From positions 1-30,549 of the forward strand of contig CAYYMI010000032.1 of assembly GCA_964472905.1 (NCBI GenBank): a stretch of DNA of 30,549 nucleotides, in the 5' to 3' direction. Below are positions 24,080 to 30,549 of this stretch, piece after piece. The position numbers were made by a program, and so were the translations under genes. This stretch comes from Hellea sp964472905. GTDB taxonomy: Bacteria; Pseudomonadota; Alphaproteobacteria; Caulobacterales; Maricaulaceae. The notes under the pieces were generated by a model. The model had not been told where the DNA came from. It worked only from the letters and a program-made list of their open reading frames with translations, and searched no databases. Numbering within the stretch: position 1 is the stretch's first letter; each line of letters opens with the position of its first letter.

Positions 24080-25486
24080 TTAGTTTTGAGGCGGAGATAG
24101 CCTGACAATACGGTTTGGTAAAGCTACATATATGGCCCCGTCAGGCCCTGTTGTCACATCGCGAACACGGCCTTCATCTTTAATCAAGACAGCTTCGCTG
24201 ATATAGTCTGCTCCATTGACATCAATCAGGCGCACGGTTTGGTTTTTAAGCGAGCCAGCCATAAGGCGGCCTTTCCACTCCGGGAATAAATCACCAGTGT
24301 AAACATCAAGGCCGCAAACCGCGATTGACGGCGTCCATTGGGAAGCAGGCTGCGCCATACCGGTTAAAGCGGTGTAAGGCGTTAAAACAGTTCCGCTATA
24401 ATTACGTCCATAGGAAATTTCTGGCCAGCCATAATTAACGCCAGACCGTATGACGTTAAGCTCATCCCCACCTTTGGGGCCATGCTCGGTTTCCCATACG
24501 ACTTGGGTCTCAGGATGAACGATTGTGCCTTGTGGATTACGGTTTCCATAAGTGAAGATTGACGGATAAGCCTTTGAATTATTTAAAAAAGGATTGTCTT
24601 TTGGGATAGACCCATCACGCATAATGCGGTGAATTTTACCATTGGGCTTAGATAAATCTTGCGCCATATCTTTCTTACCACGATCACCAATACCGAAATA
24701 AAGATGCCCTTGATTATCAAAGGTTATTCGTGAGCCATAATGAAATGCTGTATTTAGATAATCTTCAGGCTTGGCCTGAAAGAGCGTTTCTTCAGATGTC
24801 CACATAAGGCCTGAAGTTTGAGCACTTATTTTTCCCCGCACAATTTTGGTCATACGATTTTTGGAGATTTTTTCATCTGCATGCGTAAAACTAAGGTAGA
24901 CCCATCCATTAGTATTATAATCTGGATCTGTTGCGACATCCATAAGTCCGCCTTGTCGGTCATTGACTGAGGCAGGAATACCGAGAACTTCAAAACGAGT
25001 AGATGATGTCACTTGAAAGAGTTTACCGCTCTTTTCGGTTACCAGCGCCGTATCAGGTTCAATAAAATGAAGCCCCCAAGGCTGATCTAAACCCGTGACC
25101 CAATCCTCTATCTGAACTTGATCCTCCACAGACGGCACATCATCAATCGGAACTGTCGTCTTAAGGTCACCGCCGCTACGAATATAGGCGATTAGATCAG
25201 CCTTATTTTCGGCTGTCAGCTCATCGCCAAAAGCGGGCATACCAACATCTTCGATGCCATCTGTAATCGCCTGTAAAATACCTGCATCCGTGCCGTCATA
25301 TTCCCAAACATCATCGGCAAGGCTTGGTGCTTGCCCGCCGGAAAGACCCGCGCCGTGGCAGGATTCACAAGATTGCTCGTAAAGCGCCTTACCGCGTTCG
25401 GTGGAAAGCTTCTCAATCGGGTCCGCCGTTGCGCCTTGGCAAGCAACGAGAGTTACAAAAGGAAGTAAAAATAGACGCTTCATCAT
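24080..25486 (-). CDS. Lipoprotein cytochrome c-PQQ sugar dehydrogenase fusion
   Basis: Two-domain exported protein of about 468 residues. From the ATG at 25486 there is a short hydrophobic signal with lipobox LVAC (Cys16), then a cytochrome c domain with heme site CESCH (40-44) and axial Met83 (GMPAFG), then a GSDH beta-propeller (about 125-465) with DQPWGL, GSRITFD, GIGDRG, YGNRNPQG and HGPKGGDELN, typical of soluble aldose dehydrogenases of the YliI type. It would oxidise an aldose on PQQ and pass electrons through its own heme toward the respiratory chain. The frame also opens at a GTG (25495), but the ATGs at 25486/25483 fit the signal peptide better. No pqq synthesis genes are in view. 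Confidence 0.9.
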   Translation of the reverse strand: MMKRLFLLPFVTLVACQGATADPIEKLSTERGKALYEQSCESCHGAGLSGGQAPSLADDVWEYDGTDAGILQAITDGIEDVGMPAFGDELTAENKADLIAYIRSGGDLKTTVPIDDVPSVEDQVQIEDWVTGLDQPWGLHFIEPDTALVTEKSGKLFQVTSSTRFEVLGIPASVNDRQGGLMDVATDPDYNTNGWVYLSFTHADEKISKNRMTKIVRGKISAQTSGLMWTSEETLFQAKPEDYLNTAFHYGSRITFDNQGHLYFGIGDRGKKDMAQDLSKPNGKIHRIMRDGSIPKDNPFLNNSKAYPSIFTYGNRNPQGTIVHPETQVVWETEHGPKGGDELNVIRSGVNYGWPEISYGRNYSGTVLTPYTALTGMAQPASQWTPSIAVCGLDVYTGDLFPEWKGRLMAGSLKNQTVRLIDVNGADYISEAVLIKDEGRVRDVTTGPDGAIYVALPNRIVRLSPPQN

Positions 25487-25509
25487 ATATCTCACTGGGT
25501 AGACTTTGA

Positions 25510-25719
25510 TTAATTCCCCATCACCTTAACGGCAATCCCTATAAGCAGTATACCAATGGCGACACAGACCAGACCCGTTATATGAAGAGATTTATCATCA
25601 ATAATCCGCAATCCTTCTTCATAGCTACGGCGCATTTGGGCAGGAAAGACCGCCCAAACGAAGCCTTCAATGGCGAGAGTACCGCCAATCGCGATCAGAA
25701 TAATTACCCCAAGGCTCAT
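25510..25719 (-). CDS. DUF2065 family small membrane protein
   Basis: 69-residue protein with two predicted membrane helices (about 3-25 and 47-66) joined by a charged loop RRSYEEGLRIID. It matches the DUF2065/YjeT family, which commonly sits directly after hflC, as here (8 bases downstream of the hflC stop). Its function is not known; the conserved position suggests a link with the HflKC membrane complex. The start ATG at 25719 keeps the first helix complete. Confidence 0.88.
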   Translation of the reverse strand: MSLGVIILIAIGGTLAIEGFVWAVFPAQMRRSYEEGLRIIDDKSLHITGLVCVAIGILLIGIAVKVMGN

Positions 25720-25727
25720 AATGAGGC

Positions 25728-26624
25728 CTAACGGCGGCTCCGTCCGCGTTGATTATCAAGATAACTCAAAAAATCACTATCAGGTGAGAGCACATAGGTT
25801 GTCCCTGTGCCTAGACCCCGGCGATAGGCTTCCATGGAGCGATAAAAGGCGAAAAACTCAGGGTCTTGATTATAGGCGTCGGCATAAACCTTGTTAGAGA
25901 CAGCGTCCCCCTCACCTCTGATGGTCTGGGCTTTACCTTTAGCTTCGGCAATAATGATTTTTGCTTGCTTATCAGCATCAGCAATAATCTCATTTTTCTT
26001 CTTGGATCCTTCCGCTCGGAAAAGACGCGCTTCTTTTTCACGCTCTGAATTCATGCGGTCAAAAACTGAGTCAGCAACTTTGGTGGGCAGCTCGGCCTTT
26101 TTAATACGAACATCTGTAATCTCGACGCCATAATCTTCACCCTTGGCAACTAAATTAGCGGCTTTCTTGATTTCTTCCATAAGTTCGGATCGGCGGCCGG
26201 ATATGATTTGCTCACTGTCCACACGGGCCAATACACCCCGCAAGGACGAGTCCATCAATTCATCAAGCAAAATTGTTGCGCGTTTACGCGTTCCCAAAGC
26301 CTTATAATAAGCCACAGGGTCAACGATACGGTAGAGAATAAAACTATCCACCTCGAGAGGTTTCTGTTTGATGTCGTAAATCGTTTCAGCCGTGAAATCG
26401 AGTTCGATATTGCGGCGATCTAAAGGAACCACATTTTCAATGGGTGATTTAAACTTAAGCCCAGCATCCGCAGCCGCGCCCTCATTCCATCCATTTTCAA
26501 CGCGTTTATATTCACCAAATTGCAAAACCAATCCTTGTTCCCATTCTTTCAACGTATAGGTACAGGTAAAGAAGGCCAGAATGAGCAAACCTAAAAGGAC
26601 GAGGGGTAAAAATCCGTTTTTCAT
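25728..26624 (-). CDS. hflC: HflC, SPFH-domain modulator of FtsH
   Basis: 298 residues from the ATG at 26624. One N-terminal membrane anchor (about 4-23, LPLVLLGLLILAFFTC) precedes the SPFH/band-7 domain, starting EWEQGLVLQFGEYK, and a charged coiled-coil region with EREKEARLFRAEGSKKK near residues 190-205, as in HflC. With HflK it forms a large membrane cage around the FtsH protease. The ribosome site GGAGG lies 8 bases upstream and is made by the last two glycine codons of hflK. An in-frame opening at 26699 would overlap hflK by 71 bases and is rejected. Confidence 0.96.
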   Translation of the reverse strand: MKNGFLPLVLLGLLILAFFTCTYTLKEWEQGLVLQFGEYKRVENGWNEGAAADAGLKFKSPIENVVPLDRRNIELDFTAETIYDIKQKPLEVDSFILYRIVDPVAYYKALGTRKRATILLDELMDSSLRGVLARVDSEQIISGRRSELMEEIKKAANLVAKGEDYGVEITDVRIKKAELPTKVADSVFDRMNSEREKEARLFRAEGSKKKNEIIADADKQAKIIIAEAKGKAQTIRGEGDAVSNKVYADAYNQDPEFFAFYRSMEAYRRGLGTGTTYVLSPDSDFLSYLDNQRGRSRR

Positions 26625-26628
26625 TTGA

Positions 26629-27729
26629 TTAACCTCCAGTTTTCTTTGACTTGAGTTGATCAAGCGGAAGGTAAGGCACGACGCCGCTCCCCGCTTCACC
26701 TTCGATTATTATTTTCTCAGCCGGGCCATAAACTTCTTCAATGGTTTCCAAATAAATACGCTGGCGAGTGACCTGAGGGGCCGCCTTATATTCTTTGTAA
26801 ACCGCTAGAAAACGATCAGCCTCACCACGTGACACTTCAACAACTTCCTGCTTATAAGCTTCAGCAGATTCAACCAATTTAGCCGCTTCACCCACAGCGT
26901 TCTCAGTCACTTCGTTCAAATAGGCTGTGCCTTCATTGACGCGTTGTTCTTGCTCTTGCTCAGCCGTAACAACATCTTCGAAAGCTTTAATCACTTTAGG
27001 CGGAGCTTCTGTTCTCTGGAGCTGTACAACCGTAATAGTGACGCCAGATTCATATCCATCGAGCATTTCCTGAAGCAAGGCTTTGACTTCAAGTTCAATC
27101 GGGTTACGTCCATCGGTAATGACATATTCAAGATTTTTCTTCCCGATAACCTCACGAATAGCACTGTCAGATGCATCGGCGACAACGGCTTCAGCATCTT
27201 CAAGATTAAAGATGTAATCCTTAGGGTCCTTAACATTCCACCGCACAGTAAAATCAACATCAGCAATATTTTCATCGCCAGTCAGAACAAGGTTTTTCTT
27301 TGATCCAACTGACCTTTCAGATGTCACATTGACTTTCATGACTTCCTCTACGGGTGCAGGAAGTTTGAGATGAAGCCCTGAGTCAGTTGTTCGTGAATAT
27401 TTTCCAAAACGCAGAATAATCGCCTCTTCCTGCTGGGCAACTTGATAGAAGCAAGATAAAATCATCATGATTAATGCGGCTATTAGAACAAGACCAAAAG
27501 GTCCAAATTTTGCGAGTGGGCCCGGCAGACCATTACCTGCACCTCTTGGACCTCGGCCACCGCCGCCCGTTTTACGAACGCGGGTTTTAAATCCTTGGAT
27601 TACATTTTCCAAGTCTGGTGATGAGTCACCGGGTTTAGGCCGCGAGCGATCAGGCTTTCCGCCACTGCCCCAAGGATTATTTCCTTTTTTACCACCGTTG
27701 TTGCCCCAAGGGCCTTTATTGTCCGGCAT
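26629..27729 (-). CDS. hflK: HflK, SPFH-domain modulator of FtsH
   Basis: 366 residues. The N-terminal 75 residues are rich in Gly, Pro, Asn and Lys (GPWGNNGGKKG, GGGGRGPRGAGNG), as expected for HflK, followed by one membrane helix (about 77-95) and the SPFH domain with QQEEAIILRFGKYSR and LKLPAPVEEV. A coiled-coil segment covers about 240-300. It ends SKKTGG, whose glycine codons provide the hflC Shine-Dalgarno. It acts in the inner membrane, with most of the chain on the periplasmic side, as the partner of HflC. Confidence 0.96.
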   Translation of the reverse strand: MPDNKGPWGNNGGKKGNNPWGSGGKPDRSRPKPGDSSPDLENVIQGFKTRVRKTGGGGRGPRGAGNGLPGPLAKFGPFGLVLIAALIMMILSCFYQVAQQEEAIILRFGKYSRTTDSGLHLKLPAPVEEVMKVNVTSERSVGSKKNLVLTGDENIADVDFTVRWNVKDPKDYIFNLEDAEAVVADASDSAIREVIGKKNLEYVITDGRNPIELEVKALLQEMLDGYESGVTITVVQLQRTEAPPKVIKAFEDVVTAEQEQEQRVNEGTAYLNEVTENAVGEAAKLVESAEAYKQEVVEVSRGEADRFLAVYKEYKAAPQVTRQRIYLETIEEVYGPAEKIIIEGEAGSGVVPYLPLDQLKSKKTGG

Positions 27730-27802
27730 GTTGTCTCCGATTAAGTCTTAACTGTAATGTGGCGTGATGCGCCTCGTTTATCAAGATGATTAGGTGAAAA
27801 AA

Positions 27803-28318
27803 CTACCGTCTATCATAGACTTTTACTGTGAATGGATAATCATCCCCATCCTGTTGTGAAAAGGCGGTCTCATCGATCAAATGCCAATGGTCCGCTCGAA
27901 TAGCTGGAAAATGTGCGTCCCCCTCAATCATAGCATCCACCTCGGTGATATACATGCGGTCACAAAACCTCATGAGGCTCGCATAGAGTTTCGCGCCGCC
28001 AATCAGCATAATTTCGTCGACATTCGCCTCCCCCGCCAACTCATAGCCACGTCCAATCATATCATATATATCATGGAATATTTCGGCTTTTGGCGCTTTG
28101 TAAGTCTTGTCGCGCGTGAGGACGAGATTAGGACGCCCCGGCAGAGGAAAAGGAAGGCTTTCCCATGTGACGCGCCCCATCAAGACAGGCTTACCCATCG
28201 TTGTCCGCTTAAAAAATTTAAGGTCAGATGATAACTTCCAGGGTAAATCCCCATCAACGCCAATCACGCCATTACGAGACTTGGCAACGATGAGGCTTAA
28301 TTTAGGATTCGCGGTCAT
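27803..28318 (-). CDS. folA: Dihydrofolate reductase
   Basis: NADPH-dependent reduction of dihydrofolate to tetrahydrofolate, cytoplasmic. 171 residues. The active-site loop is NGVIGVDGDLPWKL (Trp27) and the catalytic acid is Asp32 (SSDLKFFK); MGRVTWES and the cofactor segment LIGGAKLY are standard, and a C-terminal YDRR closes the last strand. Its position directly upstream of hflK, 73 bases away on the same strand, is a common alphaproteobacterial order. It is divergent from the transporter gene, with 41 bases between the chosen starts. Confidence 0.97.
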   Translation of the reverse strand: MTANPKLSLIVAKSRNGVIGVDGDLPWKLSSDLKFFKRTTMGKPVLMGRVTWESLPFPLPGRPNLVLTRDKTYKAPKAEIFHDIYDMIGRGYELAGEANVDEIMLIGGAKLYASLMRFCDRMYITEVDAMIEGDAHFPAIRADHWHLIDETAFSQQDGDDYPFTVKVYDRR

Positions 28319-28359
28319 GGATAGTGGGTTACACGGGCAAGCACATCAGGTATAGAGAC

Positions 28360-28905
28360 ATGATGTCCAGCTACGCCGAAAAAGAACCTCCCAAAACCAG
28401 CCTGCGGTTTTTCAAATACACACTGCTTTATATTCTGCTGATCCCTTTCATTAATTGGAGCTTTACGTGGGCCCCTATGGTCGAGCTTCCAGGCTTGGCG
28501 GCATGGGCGTTCAATCCAGTGACCATAGTCACGGGACTTGTCCTTGTCGTGCGCGATTTTGCGCAGCGCGAAATCGGCCATGAAGTCCTCATCGCGATGG
28601 GTCTGGCGCTGTTTTTAACTTATGTCACATCGGGCGGGGCGCTCGCGCTGGCCAGCGGCGCGGCGTTCTTAATCTCAGAACTCGTTGACTATGCGCTCTT
28701 TACCTTCACGAAATATAAGCTTTCAACGCGCGTCTTGCTATCATCCGCCATCGCCGCGCCCATAGATACGACAGCCTTTCTCTACGGGGCCAGTTTCATT
28801 CGAGACGCCCAATTTACAGTCCCAAATGTCGTCATGAGTGTTGGGGGAAAAATGGTCGGCGCGATTATTATCTGGTGGCTCATCAAGCAAAGGATGGAGC
28901 GCTAG
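28360..28905 (+). CDS. Queuosine-precursor-type transporter (YhhQ/VUT family)
   Basis: Integral membrane protein of 181 residues with about five to six helices. The family segment VVRDFAQREIGHE (about 67-79) and the later FLISELVDYALFTFTKYKL match the YhhQ/VUT (ECF-like) group, whose Escherichia coli member is linked to uptake of queuosine precursors (preQ0/preQ1). The chosen ATG at 28360 (an ATG-ATG pair) follows AGG-TATAGAGAC; a GTG at 28324 in the same frame would run into the folA promoter gap and is less likely. It converges on the PepSY gene with 6 bases between stops. No queuosine or preQ1 riboswitch is evident in the 41-base leader. Confidence 0.8.
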   Translation: MMSSYAEKEPPKTSLRFFKYTLLYILLIPFINWSFTWAPMVELPGLAAWAFNPVTIVTGLVLVVRDFAQREIGHEVLIAMGLALFLTYVTSGGALALASGAAFLISELVDYALFTFTKYKLSTRVLLSSAIAAPIDTTAFLYGASFIRDAQFTVPNVVMSVGGKMVGAIIIWWLIKQRMER

Positions 28906-28911
28906 GCCGCA

Positions 28912-29619
28912 TTAGACCACCCTGCGCTTAGGCCGTAAAAAGACGCGGTGCGCGACCAAGAATAAACCGCTTATCGAAAAGAGTAGCGCCAAAAAAGCGG
29001 CAAGCCTTAGCCACCAGCTATTAAAATTATCTCGCGTTTTATAATCCATGATGTGAAGCATCCACATAAAATCATAAACGCGCCAGAGCTTAGTTCTGAC
29101 CGCGCGAAGCTCCGCCGTGTCGGCATCCAGATAAAGCCGTGTTTTCGGCTTATCATCAAATTGCACCTGCCAAACAGGCGGCGGGCGGCGATATTCATTG
29201 GGAACTTGGGTCAGGCGTTTAATGGCCTGAATTTGCCCCTCACCTTTATAATACCGCGTGGCCGCGACCCTAACCGTATCTTCGGCAATAGGCTGCCAAG
29301 ATTTGCCTGTGCGCGCATTTATAAGCTGCGTGCCCTTATCGCCAATCAACGCATAGGCCGGCTCACCCGCGATAGAGGTCAAAGACGCGCCCGTCAGCTC
29401 GCCCTCATAAATAGTCATCGCAATCTCGATTGGGATGACATCCGCATCGGCCAATGACCAACTCGCCTTTTCGGCCAGATGTGACCCACGGACTTCATCA
29501 ATCGGAAAGAGCGCCATAAAAAGCCCCGACGCAAACCATAATAAGATTTGAACCCCTAAAATAAGCCCTGCCCATTTATGGGCGCGGGTTAGATATTTCC
29601 AAAAATCACGTTTCGTCAT
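28912..29619 (-). CDS. PepSY-domain membrane protein
   Basis: 235 residues from the ATG at 29619 (MTKRDFWKYL). One membrane helix near the N-terminus after an HKWAG segment (about 18-38) and one near the C-terminus (about 203-224) flank a periplasmic PepSY-like region; KTRLYLDADTAEL is the PepSY strand. An LWRVYDFMWMLHIMDY segment precedes the last helix. Such proteins resemble the iron-regulated PepSY-TM group, often tied to siderophore or heme uptake; no receptor gene is nearby to confirm this. A TTG frame opening at 29655 is upstream of the GGGCGG ribosome-like site and is not used. It is divergent from the TSUP gene (51-base gap). Confidence 0.8.
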   Translation of the reverse strand: MTKRDFWKYLTRAHKWAGLILGVQILLWFASGLFMALFPIDEVRGSHLAEKASWSLADADVIPIEIAMTIYEGELTGASLTSIAGEPAYALIGDKGTQLINARTGKSWQPIAEDTVRVAATRYYKGEGQIQAIKRLTQVPNEYRRPPPVWQVQFDDKPKTRLYLDADTAELRAVRTKLWRVYDFMWMLHIMDYKTRDNFNSWWLRLAAFLALLFSISGLFLVAHRVFLRPKRRVV

Positions 29620-29670
29620 GGGCCGCCCTTTACGGCTGTCCCAAGAACAAATCAAAGGTTAGATAGTCGC

Positions 29671-30420
29671 ATGAAGATTGCTCTTTTGATTCTTATCGCC
29701 GCGACCATCACGGCCTGCATATCAGGCATATTCGGCATGGCGGGCGGTATGATATTCATGGGCATTATCGCCTCGGTCATGGGCGTGGCCGAAGCCATGG
29801 TCGTTCACGGCGCTATTCAAAGCGTAAGTAATTCATCTCGCGCTTTTATGCTCAGGCCTGATATTCGCTGGGATATATTAGGCTACAAAATTATTGGCGC
29901 TCTCCCAGCCATAGCCCTGTTAGCGATGGTGAGTTTTATTCCCAGCAAAGCCGCGCTCTTTCTGGTGTTGGGCGCGCTGCCTTTTGTCTTATGGCTCCCC
30001 AAAGGTGTTTTCAAAGGTGACGCGGCTAAGCCTCGCCATGCCGCGCTTTGCGGCGCGATGGTGATGGGACTCAATCTTTCGGCAGGAGTAGCAGGCCCAG
30101 CCCTCGATTTTTTCTATGTGAATACGACCCTGACCCGCAAAGAAATCGTGGCCACCAAAGCCGTCACCATGTTTGTCTCGCACATGATCAAAATTATATA
30201 TTTCGGCCTACCGCTTATTGCCGCGTTTGGCCTCACTACCCTGCCCCCGCTTTGGGTCTTTATCGCGGCCGTGCCCTGCATTATTGTCGGTACTTACGTC
30301 GGAACCCGCATTTTACACCGCCTCTCTGATGTCGGCTTTAAAAGCTACACCAAATATCTCGTCACATGTGTGGGGATTATTTACATCTGGCGCGGCTTTT
30401 CTTTGGCAGGGATGATATAG
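29671..30420 (+). CDS. TSUP family transporter (TauE/SafE sulfite exporter-like)
   Basis: 249-residue membrane protein with about seven to eight helices. The N-terminal GIFGMAGGMIFMGI motif and the repeated-half pattern, with SAGVAGPALDFFYVNT and ATKAVTMFVSHMIKI in the middle, are typical of the TauE/SafE (TSUP) family, which moves sulfite, organosulfonates or other anions. Final helix near GTYVGTRIL. The substrate is not evident. It shares a 51-base divergent promoter gap with the PepSY gene and is the last clear gene in the window. Confidence 0.88.
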   Translation: MKIALLILIAATITACISGIFGMAGGMIFMGIIASVMGVAEAMVVHGAIQSVSNSSRAFMLRPDIRWDILGYKIIGALPAIALLAMVSFIPSKAALFLVLGALPFVLWLPKGVFKGDAAKPRHAALCGAMVMGLNLSAGVAGPALDFFYVNTTLTRKEIVATKAVTMFVSHMIKIIYFGLPLIAAFGLTTLPPLWVFIAAVPCIIVGTYVGTRILHRLSDVGFKSYTKYLVTCVGIIYIWRGFSLAGMI

Positions 30421-30472
30421 CGGGCTTCATCCAAATGTCGGGCTTTCAAGATTTCCACTTCTCCCCCAAAAT

Positions 30473-30492
30473 AAGACGTTAGCTAGTGTCTT
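30473..30492. repeat. 20-base imperfect palindrome after the TSUP gene
   Basis: AAGAC-GTTAGCTAGT-GTCTT: the outer 5-base arms and the central TAGCTA pair exactly, and the remaining two positions on each side can form G-U pairs in plus-strand RNA. It lies 53 bases after the TSUP stop. It may act in termination or be part of a longer repeat; no T run follows. Confidence 0.35.
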
Positions 30493-30531
30493 GTTTGAGG
30501 CTGCGGTTTCAACTGGTCGTCGCAACACATT

Positions 30532-30548
30532 GGCTGAACCGTTCAGCC
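30532..30548. repeat. 17-base perfect inverted repeat at the right edge
   Basis: GGCTGAAC, one centre base C, GTTCAGCC. The repeat reaches the last-but-one base of the window, so what follows cannot be seen. It could be a terminator stem, an operator or part of a mobile-element end. No gene was recognised in 30421-30549. Confidence 0.45.
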
Positions 30549-30549
30549 G

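Noticed and set aside
27467..27751. 94-codon proline-rich plus-strand frame
   Set aside because: It is the complement of the glycine-rich HflK N-terminus, so its composition is a by-product.

Overview
The window looks like chromosomal DNA of a free-living alphaproteobacterium. The pointers are an ATP-type PEP carboxykinase, a Coq4-type ubiquinone protein, a folA-hflK-hflC order, XdhC/MocA-type molybdenum cofactor (Moco) genes and dense short-overlap operons. Base composition is moderate, roughly mid-40s to 50% GC by eye. A marine or aquatic lineage near Maricaulales/Hyphomonadaceae is a guess only. I see no rRNA, tRNA, CRISPR array, phage genes or recognisable transposase, and no gene-free stretch longer than 300 bases.

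Layout: 1-1.9 kb, the 3' end of a short-chain dehydrogenase and an aldehyde dehydrogenase. 1.9-6.3 kb, a Moco block: xdhC-mocA-moaD-moaE-moaB-moaC on the minus strand, with every junction overlapping or abutting, and moeA divergent from it. 6.35-8.2 kb, a two-gene operon of a compact tryptophan 2,3-dioxygenase-like heme protein and a kynureninase-like PLP enzyme, more AT-rich than its surroundings. 8.3-10.4 kb, an ArsM-type arsenite methyltransferase overlapping a lipoprotein alpha/beta hydrolase. 10.6-14 kb, a divergent pstSCAB phosphate ABC transporter. 14-17.5 kb, a cytoplasmic molybdopterin oxidoreductase with a sodium/solute symporter. 17.6-20.2 kb, a crotonase lacking both catalytic glutamates, a CitE-like lyase and a glutathione S-transferase. 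20.4-23.4 kb, pckA, a HAD hydrolase broken by one amber codon, and coq4. 23.4-28.3 kb, a minus-strand series folA-hflK-hflC-DUF2065-cytochrome/PQQ sugar dehydrogenase-carbonic anhydrase. 28.3-30.4 kb, a queuosine-precursor-type transporter, a PepSY membrane protein and a TSUP exporter. The last 129 bases hold two inverted repeats and no clear gene.

How it fits together: most of the window is housekeeping or ordinary accessory metabolism. Three places deserve attention. (1) In the TDO-like/kynureninase-like pair, both enzymes keep their cofactor residues but have changed substrate-site motifs, and the operon start carries a hairpin that could hide its ribosome binding site. (2) arsM stands back to back with an orphan pstSCAB, which would pair high-affinity phosphate uptake, a known route of arsenate entry, with arsenic methylation. 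(3) The Moco genes are of the xanthine-dehydrogenase-maturation type, yet the only molybdoenzyme in view belongs to the DMSO reductase family.
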